This document shows positions 30,417-38,619 of a stretch of DNA of 64,000 nucleotides, piece after piece. Origin of the DNA: Planococcus donghaensis MPA1U2 (GTDB taxonomy: Bacteria; Bacillota; Bacilli; Bacillales_A; Planococcaceae); contig NZ_AEPB01000030.1 in the NCBI RefSeq assembly GCF_000189395.1, positions 1 to 64,000 on the forward strand, given 5' to 3'. The notes below the pieces were generated by a model, which saw only the letters and a list, made by a program, of their open reading frames with translations, searched no databases and was not told where the DNA came from. Position 1 is the first letter of the stretch. The number at the start of each line of letters is the position of its first letter. The translations under genes and the position numbers were made by a program.

Positions 30417-30540
30417 AGGATTCGGAGCACCTAGTGGCGACTCCAGCGGAAAAGCGAAGTGGTGAGACCCCGCAGGAGCTTGCGACGAGGAGGCTCAGCG
30501 CGGAGTCCGCGGAAAGCGTCCACTAAGTGCGGAGAATCCT
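30417..30540 (+). repeat. 124-bp dispersed repeat unit, copy 2
   Basis: The unit is bounded by AGGATTC and GAATCCT with further inverted pairing inward (GCACCTAGTGG with CCACTAAGTGC). It has the same core motifs as copy 1 but in the opposite orientation. The flanks differ from copy 1 while the length is identical. Confidence 0.75.
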
Positions 30541-30585
30541 ATATGCATACAAAATTGAGTGAATATTCTTTTGTCTACAGTCTGG

Positions 30586-30610
30586 AGCGGCTTTTTCAGC
30601 CGCTTTTTTC
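30586..30610 (+). terminator. Right half of a split bidirectional terminator
   Basis: The same hairpin core as at 30145-30164 is followed here by TTTTTTC on the plus strand, while the left side is TCTGG. It has a U-tract only for plus-strand transcripts. Confidence 0.8.
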
Positions 30611-32277
30611 TATACGTATTTTTTCAACCAACTTATAATTTTTTCTAAACGTTCAATGCGATGACTTGGTTTATGCATATGTGAATCATTTTCTAGAAAA
30701 CGGACAAATTTTGTATCCTTCTCCATATTTTCTAATTTTAAAGCCAATTGTCCTGTTTTCTCACTTGTAGAACGATCTGCTTTTTTGGTGTAAAGGAAAA
30801 GCAGCTTCGTCAATAATCCCCCATACTGGTCCCCTATTACAGCTAATCGATTTTCATCGATCCAGTCAATTGTTTCCACCACTTCAGCTATTGCATTCAT
30901 CGTATCTTTATAAGCGAATTCACTTGTTGCTTTTGCAAACTCCTGGCTATAACCGTGATTTCCGCTTGGGTTAACGTAAAGAACACCATAACCTTGGGCT
31001 GCGAGTATTTGCAGTTCATGATAAAAAGTATTAGCAAACATTCCCTTCGTACCCTCGTGAACTTTTACAATTAACGGATACTTTTCACCTTCTTGAATAC
31101 CAATCGGCTCTATTAACCAGCTATGTACCGGCTCCATTGAACCTATCGTAATTGTCGGTTGTCCTTCAAGCAATTTTTTGTTTTCAACGTATTCTTGATT
31201 TAAAAACGTCAACGCTTCATATTCTCCTGTTGTAATTTGTAAGCGATATAATTCTCCTGGTTGAGTCGTTGTACTGATAGCAAGAATCGCAAATTCACCA
31301 TCGGATGAAACGTCATAGCCAAGCACATGCTCCATTTCAGGAGATGCTGGAAAAATCATTCCATCAAGCGATGCAAAGTATAGACGAACATCACCCATGG
31401 TAGACACTTGAAAATACAAATGATCGTCTTTAGTCCAAACAGGCTTCCCTGCCGTTATTTCTTGATGATCACTTAGTGCGTAATCTCCAATAGGTGCATC
31501 TAAACCTTCCGTTAAACAACTATTTGTTTGATTTTGTAAATCTGCGATATAAAGCTCATTTTGAGTAGCTTCTCCGTACTGTCGCTTATTTCCAAAATAC
31601 GCGAGCTTTGAGTCATCATGTGAAAATGTTACCCCACTAAAATGACCTTGGTTTTCTGTAAGCATTGTATGTTCGTTAGTTTGAAAGTGATACAAATAAA
31701 GAGGTTGACCAGGTACAAAATCGTGTTGTTGTTCTTTTACTAATGCGTAAACGATTTTCTCCTCATCATGCGATATGGCTTCTAAGCGATAATGACAGTC
31801 TCCTGCTAATACTTGTTCTATTTTTTTCGACTCAATCGTTAAGAATCCTATTTGTTGATAAAACGACTCTGTAATTTGTTCTTTATCCAGTATGCCGTTA
31901 ACCCAAATCTTTTTTCCACAAGGCGACCATTGGAATCGCTCTATACCAATTTCTAAATCAGTCATTTTGTTAATTTGCCCGTCTGCTACAGATAAAACGA
32001 ACAATTGCTTATGACCATCTTCTTCTTCTGCTATATATGCGACAGCTGTACCGTCTACAGACCACTGCGGTAAACTGATTCGACCTTTTCCAAAAGTCCA
32101 TTGACTATGCTGACGCGTTACCAAATCAATATGAAATAGATTTGCGATATACGCATCTTCCTGTTCATCTATTGTGGTATGAACGTATACTGCTCTTTTT
32201 CCATTTGGAGATATTTGAGGATCGGTCACAGAAACTACTGTTGTGATATCTTGAATTTCCACTGTTTTTTTCACCAT
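30610..32277 (-). CDS. Degenerate S9-family (prolyl oligopeptidase-like) protein
   Basis: This 555-residue frame has the N-terminal beta-propeller of S9C acylaminoacyl-peptidases and the start of the alpha/beta hydrolase domain (GYGVLYVNPSGNHGYSQEFAKA, WIDENRLAVIGDQYGG). The nucleophile elbow GxSxGG reads GDQYGG, so Ser is Gln. Right after it the normal 90-100 residues carrying the catalytic Asp are replaced by a short unrelated stretch before KFVRFLENDSHMHKPSHRIERL. It is about 100 residues shorter than usual. The frame is open, so it may be a pseudoenzyme or a decaying gene. AAAAGGGG precedes the ATG. Confidence 0.8.
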   Translation of the reverse strand: MVKKTVEIQDITTVVSVTDPQISPNGKRAVYVHTTIDEQEDAYIANLFHIDLVTRQHSQWTFGKGRISLPQWSVDGTAVAYIAEEEDGHKQLFVLSVADGQINKMTDLEIGIERFQWSPCGKKIWVNGILDKEQITESFYQQIGFLTIESKKIEQVLAGDCHYRLEAISHDEEKIVYALVKEQQHDFVPGQPLYLYHFQTNEHTMLTENQGHFSGVTFSHDDSKLAYFGNKRQYGEATQNELYIADLQNQTNSCLTEGLDAPIGDYALSDHQEITAGKPVWTKDDHLYFQVSTMGDVRLYFASLDGMIFPASPEMEHVLGYDVSSDGEFAILAISTTTQPGELYRLQITTGEYEALTFLNQEYVENKKLLEGQPTITIGSMEPVHSWLIEPIGIQEGEKYPLIVKVHEGTKGMFANTFYHELQILAAQGYGVLYVNPSGNHGYSQEFAKATSEFAYKDTMNAIAEVVETIDWIDENRLAVIGDQYGGLLTKLLFLYTKKADRSTSEKTGQLALKLENMEKDTKFVRFLENDSHMHKPSHRIERLEKIISWLKKYV

Positions 32278-32440
32278 GCATTCCCCTTTTTACATCTGAC
32301 TTCTCCTACACACTCTTTAACTATAATAAAAACTTTTAGGAAAAGACACAAAGGAGTACTAGCGCACTTTTTATATGAATTAATATTTCTCTTCCATGAA
32401 CTTTTCAGCTTGTAATACGAATTCAACAGTAATTTACTTC

Positions 32441-32475
32441 AAAAAAAGAAGCCATGCTAAATCGCATCGCTTCTT
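32441..32475 (-). terminator. Terminator of the acyl-CoA ligase gene
   Basis: A 12-bp stem with one mismatch (AAGAAGCGATGC with GCATGGCTTCTT on the minus strand) is followed by seven T residues. Confidence 0.85.
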
Positions 32476-32502
32476 TATGATTTTATTAACATGAAGACGT
32501 GT

Positions 32503-34056
32503 TTATTTCTGTCTTGCCTGATCTTTCAACGATCGGCGTAAAATTTTACCTGTAGTGTTTTTCGGCAATTCTTCAAGAACTTCAAACTGTTTTGGCACTT
32601 TGTATTTTGCTAAATGCTCTGCACAGTAATCTTTCAAATCCTCAATAGAAACTGTCGGATCTTTTAGTACTACGTACGCGTTTACCTCTTCTCCAAAATC
32701 GGGATCAGGCAAACCAACTACAGCTGCTTCCAAAATAGCTGGATGTGCAAATAATACTTCTTCAATTTCTCGTGGGTAGACATTATATCCGCCTACAATG
32801 ATCATGTCTTTTTTACGGTCAACAATATAAAAATAGCCTTCTTCATCCACACGAGCCAAGTCTCCTGTATACAACCAACCGTCTCGAATCGCTGCGGCTG
32901 TTTCTTCTGGCATTTTGTAATACCCTCTCATTACATTCGGTCCACGAACAATCAATTCCCCTACTTCATTTACAGCTACTTCTTCGCCTAGCTCGTTAAC
33001 AACTTTGTTTTCCACATTGATAATGGATGTACCAATTGAACCTGCTTTTCGTTCTCGATCAATCGGGTTAAAGCAAGTAACAGGAGAAGCTTCTGACAAA
33101 CCATATCCTTCTGAAATACGAACATTAAATTTATCTTCAAAACTATGAAGCAAAGCAACTGGCATTGCAGAACCACCTGATACGGCAAGACGGACAGTAG
33201 CAAAATCTGCTGGGTCAACATCTGGCAACTGGTTCATAAAATTGAACATCGTTGGTACTCCTGCAAAAACGGTCGCTTTGTTCGCTTTAATCGCCTCAAA
33301 TACTTCTTTCGGATTAAAACGGGGCACCAAAATAATGGTTGCGCCTTGTAATAAAGGTGCGTTTACAACGACGGTTAATGCAAACACATGGAATACTGGC
33401 AAAGTTGCTACTACGCGATCGGTTTCACCAATTTGAAGATATGCTCCAACATCTCGTGCATTTGAATGAAGGTTTTGATGTGTCAGCATCGCACCTTTTG
33501 GTTTCCCAGTAGTGCCTGATGTGTATAAAATAACTGCTGTATCGTCTGCTTCAACTTCCGCAAACTCACTATTAGCTGTAGAATTTGTTAACAGTTTCGT
33601 GAAAGAATGGATTTTGCCTTTTACTGCTTCAGGCAACTGGGCCATTTTTTCTGGCGTTGTTGGATCGGTTTCACAAATAACATAAGATGCTACTGCCGGT
33701 AATGCAACATGCGCCTTTTCTATTAATGGAAGTAGCATATCAAGGGCCACGACTACTTTAGCATCGCTATTGTTAACGATGTAAGCGATTTCATCAGGCG
33801 TATAAATAGGATTAACTGGAACGGCTGTTGCGCCTAGACGCATTGTTGCATAAAGTGAGATTAAAAAATGTGGTGTATTGCCTAAAAGAAATGCGACATG
33901 GTCCCCTTTTTCCACGCCCAGTTCCTTTAAAGCTCCAGCAAAAAGCGCCACTTTTTGATCAAATTCCCCGTAGCTTGTATCTTGTCCCATAAAGCTGTAA
34001 GCTGCTTTGGCAGGATTTTGTTCTGCAATTTCATGCACACGTGTCATTAAACTCAT
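32503..34056 (-). CDS. lcfB: Long-chain fatty-acid-CoA ligase
   Basis: The 517-residue ANL-superfamily enzyme activates fatty acids to acyl-CoA. The AMP-binding loop YTSGTTGKPKGAM, GYGLSEASP, YTGDLARVDEEGYF, DRKKDMIIVGGYNVYP and the C-terminal catalytic lysine in PKNTTGKILRR are intact. I choose the third codon ATG, 6 bases after AGAGGG, over the first. A perfect FadR operator lies in its leader. B. subtilis lcfB (yhfL) also sits near lplJ. Confidence 0.93.
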   Translation of the reverse strand: MSLMTRVHEIAEQNPAKAAYSFMGQDTSYGEFDQKVALFAGALKELGVEKGDHVAFLLGNTPHFLISLYATMRLGATAVPVNPIYTPDEIAYIVNNSDAKVVVALDMLLPLIEKAHVALPAVASYVICETDPTTPEKMAQLPEAVKGKIHSFTKLLTNSTANSEFAEVEADDTAVILYTSGTTGKPKGAMLTHQNLHSNARDVGAYLQIGETDRVVATLPVFHVFALTVVVNAPLLQGATIILVPRFNPKEVFEAIKANKATVFAGVPTMFNFMNQLPDVDPADFATVRLAVSGGSAMPVALLHSFEDKFNVRISEGYGLSEASPVTCFNPIDRERKAGSIGTSIINVENKVVNELGEEVAVNEVGELIVRGPNVMRGYYKMPEETAAAIRDGWLYTGDLARVDEEGYFYIVDRKKDMIIVGGYNVYPREIEEVLFAHPAILEAAVVGLPDPDFGEEVNAYVVLKDPTVSIEDLKDYCAEHLAKYKVPKQFEVLEELPKNTTGKILRRSLKDQARQK

Positions 34057-34075
34057 CTTCATCCCTCTTTCGTGT

Positions 34076-34093
34076 TGAATGAATACTCATTCA
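34076..34093. promoter_or_regulatory. FadR (TetR-type) operator upstream of lcfB
   Basis: TGAATGAATACTCATTCA matches all positions of the Bacillus FadR consensus TGAATGAMTANTCATTCA. It is downstream of the promoter -10, a position suited to repression relieved by long-chain acyl-CoA. Confidence 0.88.
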
Positions 34094-34110
34094 TATTTCA
34101 ATCTGTGTTC

Positions 34111-34139
34111 ATTATAAAATAAATCTTCAGACAATACAA
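34111..34139 (-). promoter_or_regulatory. lcfB promoter
   Basis: The minus strand reads TTGTAT, 17 bp, TATAAT. The leader then contains the FadR operator. Confidence 0.75.
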
Positions 34140-34153
34140 CAGGCACCGTTAGA

Positions 34154-36091
34154 TTACGGTGCCTGTAAGTGAGCGACATAGCGCCAACGTATTAAGAAAA
34201 AGTATAAAATTTGAGCAATTGTAAAGCCTCCAAGTACCATAGCCATTTCGCCGAGTATTGAGAGCTCTGCAAATTCATCCCATACTACTTGTAACGAAAT
34301 AAAAGCAAAAGCGCTGTGCAACAAAGCAATTACCCATGGCAGAAAGAATTGAGGAATAAGTTGACGGTTAACGATTTTACCCAGTTCTTTCTCAGTCATC
34401 CCCATGCGCGTCAACAACTTGTACTGCTTTCGGTCCCTCTCTAAACCTGTATATAATTTAAAGTAGATAAAGCTCCCCGCTGCTAGTAAGAAGACTGCTG
34501 CTACCATAACGCCGATAAACAACAATAAGGCAAATGATGATTTAAACCATCGATAGTCGGCACCTGGGTTTTCAAAATAATAATTGACTCCATTAAAATC
34601 GGCTTTATTTGCTGCTTCATACATCGTGTCTGTTAAGCGATTCCCTATATTCATCGTCTCGGTCCAGTTTAATATATCAAACGCATAATAAGTAAAATTG
34701 GACTTATCAACTTCATATCCAACAAGTGGTTGATTGATCGCTTCATAATCGGCATCATTTACTACAATTGTATTGATATTTAATGTATGAATAGGAAAAA
34801 CGACATGTGGATAAGTTGATCGAATGGATAACGGCACATCGCTTTCTATTAGCGAGGTATCAACGCTTACATTCTCCAACTCTTTTACCGAATCTAATGA
34901 AAATGGCACAAACATCCCTTCTCCTTGAGCCAATTGTATTGGTTCAAAATCAAGCGCCGTAGCGAGTCGATTAAATTCTGATTCCGACAAAATATCAACA
35001 TCGTTGCCAGATGCTTCTGAAGTTTGGCGTTTTACCGTCAATTCAACTAAGTCATAGGATAGCTGTTCGCTTGCTAATTGACTGGTGAGCCGTTCGATAT
35101 GTTCTGTTTCTTGCTCATTTCCATCAAAAGAAATATAAATAAGCCCTAGCGGATTAGATTCTCGGAAATCACCCGTGTAAGACATGAAAGACGCTAACGT
35201 TCCGACTGTTAAAAAAGCGATGGTTGAAACGATGGTTACGATAAAAAACATTTGCGCACTGTCTTTTAATTTTACCGATGCTTCAGCTAGTGAAACCAAG
35301 CGCGTTTTTTTCCAATATACACTCCTTTTTCGTTTACATAAACTCAATAAGAAACTCAGCGTATGGGTAAAAAACAAGTAAGTGCCGAACGTGGCGAGTG
35401 GCGGAACGATAAAAATAATGTAATACACCGTCTCATCTGAGACATTCACAGCAAATAGGTAAGCGACTGCTAAAAAAATAATTCCGGTAATCGCGAGCAA
35501 TGTAGATGATTTTGTTTCTTCCTCAACTTTCCAAAAACCTTGCAACAAATCAATCACTCGCTTCGTACGGATAAATCCAACACTAACAAATGAAATGATG
35601 ATAAACAAACTGGCAAACGCCACTATTGTCAGCAAAAAAGGTTCCCAAGAAACATAAAGTGGCAACGTATCCAGTTCCATAATTTCTCGTCCAACCATGA
35701 AAAAGAATTTGGAAAAAGCAAAACCAAAAACAGTGCCTGTGGCAGTAGAAACTGCTCCGATAATCAGCATTTCAAAAAAGATTAATTTGTTCAATTGTTT
35801 TTTCGTCATTCCTAAATGCATTAACACACCAAATTCTTTCGATCGAGCTTGTAAAAATGCACTCATCGAATAAAACAAGAAAAACAATGTAAAAATGTAC
35901 AAAACCACTTCCGCAATCATCATTCCTCGTATGGCTAACAGCTGCAATGCGTCTTTTTCAAATAGCGGATGAAAAATAAACATTGAGCACACAAAAAACA
36001 CCATAACCGAAAAAACACTAGCTAAAAAAAACGCCGCATAGTTTCGTCGGTTGCGAAAAACATTATGGTAAGCGAGTTGTCGAAACGTCAT
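34154..36091 (-). CDS. BceB-type ABC transporter permease
   Basis: The 645-residue permease has about ten membrane segments and a large extracellular domain of roughly 200 residues between segments 7 and 8, as in BceB/YtsD/VraG. This family binds cell-wall-active peptide antibiotics or the lipid complexes they form, and signals to a BceS-type kinase. It overlaps the ATPase gene by 29 bp and is last in the regulator-kinase-ATPase-permease operon. The specific peptide is unknown. Confidence 0.92.
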   Translation of the reverse strand: MTFRQLAYHNVFRNRRNYAAFFLASVFSVMVFFVCSMFIFHPLFEKDALQLLAIRGMMIAEVVLYIFTLFFLFYSMSAFLQARSKEFGVLMHLGMTKKQLNKLIFFEMLIIGAVSTATGTVFGFAFSKFFFMVGREIMELDTLPLYVSWEPFLLTIVAFASLFIIISFVSVGFIRTKRVIDLLQGFWKVEEETKSSTLLAITGIIFLAVAYLFAVNVSDETVYYIIFIVPPLATFGTYLFFTHTLSFLLSLCKRKRSVYWKKTRLVSLAEASVKLKDSAQMFFIVTIVSTIAFLTVGTLASFMSYTGDFRESNPLGLIYISFDGNEQETEHIERLTSQLASEQLSYDLVELTVKRQTSEASGNDVDILSESEFNRLATALDFEPIQLAQGEGMFVPFSLDSVKELENVSVDTSLIESDVPLSIRSTYPHVVFPIHTLNINTIVVNDADYEAINQPLVGYEVDKSNFTYYAFDILNWTETMNIGNRLTDTMYEAANKADFNGVNYYFENPGADYRWFKSSFALLLFIGVMVAAVFLLAAGSFIYFKLYTGLERDRKQYKLLTRMGMTEKELGKIVNRQLIPQFFLPWVIALLHSAFAFISLQVVWDEFAELSILGEMAMVLGGFTIAQILYFFLIRWRYVAHLQAP

Positions 36092-36839
36092 TTACGGATC
36101 CTCCCAACAACGACAGGACATTCAAAATTCGCTGGTAAAAAGTCTGTCGGCGTTCATCCCCATAGATTTCATTGAAAAATTCCCCATCTTTTATAAAGAG
36201 AACGCGATCGCAATAGCTTGCTGCAATTGGATCATGCGTGACCATAATAATGGTCGTTTCATCTTCTTTGGCTGCATGCGATAAAATTTCAAGTACATCA
36301 CGGGAAGATTTAGAGTCTAAGTTCCCTGTTGGCTCATCCGCTAAAATAATTGCTGGATGGTGAATAAGCGCACGTCCAATCGCTGTCCGTTGAGCTTCTC
36401 CACCTGAAATTTCGTTCGGTTTTTTGTGAAGAAGTGATGTCAGTCCTAAACGCTCCGCAATAACCAGCACGCGTTTGGCCATTTCATCCACGGGGAAATA
36501 ATCGAGGGTTAAAGGCAACACTAAGTTTTCTTCGACAGTTAACATCTGAAGTAAATTAAAGTCTTGAAAAACAAACCCCATTTCTCTTCTGCGAAACAAG
36601 GCTAACTCATTTTTGTCCAATAAATGTGGATTGACCCCATCAATCAAAATCTCGCCAGAAGTCAGTGAGTCGATAGTTGAAATCAAATTGAGCAAAGTTG
36701 TTTTCCCACTACCGGACGGCCCCATCACTGCTAGAAATTCTCCTTTTTCCACTGTGAAACTTAGCTGATTGACTGCCCGGTGCGTCACTTTTCCTTCATA
36801 TACTTTTGTTACTTCATCGATTTCCACTACTGTCATCAT
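36063..36839 (-). CDS. BceA-type ABC transporter ATP-binding protein
   Basis: The 258-residue ATPase of the MacB/LolD/BceA class has Walker A GPSGSGKTT, signature ISGGEAQR, Walker B IILADEPTGNLD and the H-loop VTHDP. AGGAGG lies directly upstream; the second ATG (three bases in) has better spacing than the first. It overlaps the kinase gene by 26 bp and the permease gene by 29 bp. It powers the BceAB-type transporter. Confidence 0.95.
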   Translation of the reverse strand: MMTVVEIDEVTKVYEGKVTHRAVNQLSFTVEKGEFLAVMGPSGSGKTTLLNLISTIDSLTSGEILIDGVNPHLLDKNELALFRRREMGFVFQDFNLLQMLTVEENLVLPLTLDYFPVDEMAKRVLVIAERLGLTSLLHKKPNEISGGEAQRTAIGRALIHHPAIILADEPTGNLDSKSSRDVLEILSHAAKEDETTIIMVTHDPIAASYCDRVLFIKDGEFFNEIYGDERRQTFYQRILNVLSLLGGSVNDVSTTRLP

Positions 36840-37842
36840 GTTCCTCCTGTGTTACGAAATCTTGATTACAAAACAAAACAGAAACGGTTGTCCCTTCACC
36901 TTGAACGGAAGAAATCGTCAATTCATGACCTAGTTTTCCACAAACTTCTTTCGCTAAATACAAGCCCATCCCTGTTGACTCGCCAATTTTACGTCCATTT
37001 TCACCAGTAAAAAAGGCTTTTGTTACACGAGGCAAATCAGATGATGAAATCCCAATTCCCTCATCACGTATGGTCAATAATGTATTGCCATTTGAACATT
37101 CAGCCGCAATATAAACTTTTTTGTTTTGTTTGAATGTATACTTAACGGCATTTGTTAAAAATTGACCGATGATAAACTTCATCCATTTTTGATCTGTTGC
37201 TACAACGTGCTCTGCGCCAATTGATATTTCTGGATAAACGCGCTTTGAAATAAATAGGCGTTTGTTTTCTGTCGCGACTTCACTAACTAAAGCCCGCAGA
37301 TTAATTTGTTCAACTTGCATGTCTTGCTCGAAAGTGTCTAGACGTGCATTCATTAACACCGTATCCAACCCTGCTTTTAAACGCTCCATTTCTTCACGAA
37401 CACTATTTTTATCCAGTTCTTTTTCTTCTTGAAGCAATAAGTGCATGACCGAAATAGGCGTTTTCATTTGATGAACCCACTGATTCATAAATTGCAAATG
37501 CCGATTTTGAGCTGCATATAACGATTGCACTTCGTGTTGGTACAAGCGGTATAATTTTTGCAAATAAACTTCGTTTTGCACTTGTTCGGGCGACTTTCCT
37601 TCACGTTGTAACATATGTTCCAAGTTTTGGGGAGCCGACAAAATTCGCTGGTAATACTGATAGCGCCTTGCAAAGCGCGCCGATAAGAATGTGATTACCA
37701 ACACTGTGCTTATGACAAACGAATAAATTGCCGTATCTAAGTTTCGGAAACCATCTAACCAATACAACAGCATGATAAATGCTACGAGTACTACTTGAAA
37801 AACGATAAATGCTGCATGTTCTTTCATAAATAATCGCAGCAT
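36814..37842 (-). CDS. BceS-type intramembrane-sensing histidine kinase
   Basis: The 342-residue kinase has two close N-terminal helices (about 11-29 and 36-56) joined by a loop of only a few residues, so it has no extracellular sensor. The phosphorylated His124 sits in QWVHQMKTPISVM. ATPase motifs N (FLTNAVKYTF), G1 (DEGIGISS) and G2 (STGMGLYLAKE) follow. Kinases of this type sense through the paired transporter. Its start overlaps the regulator stop by one base (TAATG). Confidence 0.95.
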   Translation of the reverse strand: MLRLFMKEHAAFIVFQVVLVAFIMLLYWLDGFRNLDTAIYSFVISTVLVITFLSARFARRYQYYQRILSAPQNLEHMLQREGKSPEQVQNEVYLQKLYRLYQHEVQSLYAAQNRHLQFMNQWVHQMKTPISVMHLLLQEEKELDKNSVREEMERLKAGLDTVLMNARLDTFEQDMQVEQINLRALVSEVATENKRLFISKRVYPEISIGAEHVVATDQKWMKFIIGQFLTNAVKYTFKQNKKVYIAAECSNGNTLLTIRDEGIGISSSDLPRVTKAFFTGENGRKIGESTGMGLYLAKEVCGKLGHELTISSVQGEGTTVSVLFCNQDFVTQEEHDDSSGNR

Positions 37843-38546
37843 TAAGCTTCCTCCTCATGAAGCAACAGACGGTACCCGGCACCTCTTACAGTTTCAATAG
37901 CAGATAATACACCATAGTCGGATAGCTTTTTCCGAACACGTGTCATATTAACATTTAGCGTATTTTCATCAACAAAAGCTTGATCGTCCCACAATTCCTC
38001 TAGCAGCTGTTCACGTGATACTACTTTTGGATAATGAGTTAGCAATAGTTCCAAAATCGTGCATTCCTTTTTTTGCAATGGAATGACTTCTTTTTTAATG
38101 TGCAACTCCATTCGTTCCATATATAAAACAATACGTCCTGCCCTAACAGATCGCTCTTCTTGTTTTGGAGCATATTCACCATAAGCTCTTCGCAAATGGC
38201 TTCGTATTTTTGCAAGGACGATTTCATAATGGAAAGGTTTCGTAATAAAATCATCCCCTCCATTTTCTAAAGCAAAGACTTGGTCCATTTCTCCAGAGCG
38301 AGCGGAGATGAAAATAATCGGACAAGTGGTTTGTTGTCTAAGTTGGCGGCACCAATAATAGCCATCGTAAGACGGCAAGTTAATATCGAGTAAAATCAAA
38401 TGGGGATCAAATGCTTCGAACTCTTCGATGATTTGATCAAAATCTTTTGCGGTCTCTACTTCGTAATGGTATTTCCTTAAAGTCTCAGCCAACAACTCCG
38501 CAATTTTCAAATCATCTTCTACAATGAAGATTCGTTGAATAGCCAC
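37842..38546 (-). CDS. BceR-type (OmpR family) response regulator
   Basis: The 234-residue regulator has the receiver acidic pair EDD at 10-12, phospho-accepting Asp54 (LLDINLP) and the conserved Lys in ITKPF. A winged-helix DNA-binding domain of the OmpR/PhoB type follows (ENTLNVNMTRVRKKL). I prefer a GTG start (VAIQRIFIVEDD) with AAAGGGGG 7 bases upstream over the ATG 30 bases earlier. It is first in the operon. It would activate the bceAB-type genes when the kinase is triggered. Confidence 0.93.
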   Translation of the reverse strand: MAIQRIFIVEDDLKIAELLAETLRKYHYEVETAKDFDQIIEEFEAFDPHLILLDINLPSYDGYYWCRQLRQQTTCPIIFISARSGEMDQVFALENGGDDFITKPFHYEIVLAKIRSHLRRAYGEYAPKQEERSVRAGRIVLYMERMELHIKKEVIPLQKKECTILELLLTHYPKVVSREQLLEELWDDQAFVDENTLNVNMTRVRKKLSDYGVLSAIETVRGAGYRLLLHEEEA

Positions 38547-38580
38547 AATGATTCCCCCTTTCCTTTTTCTTTCCATTTTA

Positions 38581-38610
38581 ACAAAAGAGCCTGCATAAAT
38601 GCAGACTCTT
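38581..38610 (-). terminator. Terminator of lplJ
   Basis: A 12-bp stem with one mismatch (AAGAGTCTGCAT with ATGCAGGCTCTT on the minus strand) is followed by TTTTGTT. It leaves only about 35 bp before the response-regulator start. Confidence 0.75.
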
Positions 38611-38619
38611 CGGAAGTTC

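Larger units (their letters stand above)
30165..30585. mobile_element. 421-bp MITE-like non-coding element
   Basis: The element lies between two exact 20-bp copies of a terminator hairpin. Its ends are imperfect inverted repeats (left CAGCTTGTAGACAAAG; the right end, read inward, CAGACTGTAGACAAAA; 13 of 16 match). It has no coding frame. Inside are two 124-bp units in opposite orientation. This is the only stretch of more than 300 bases in the window without a gene. Confidence 0.65.
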
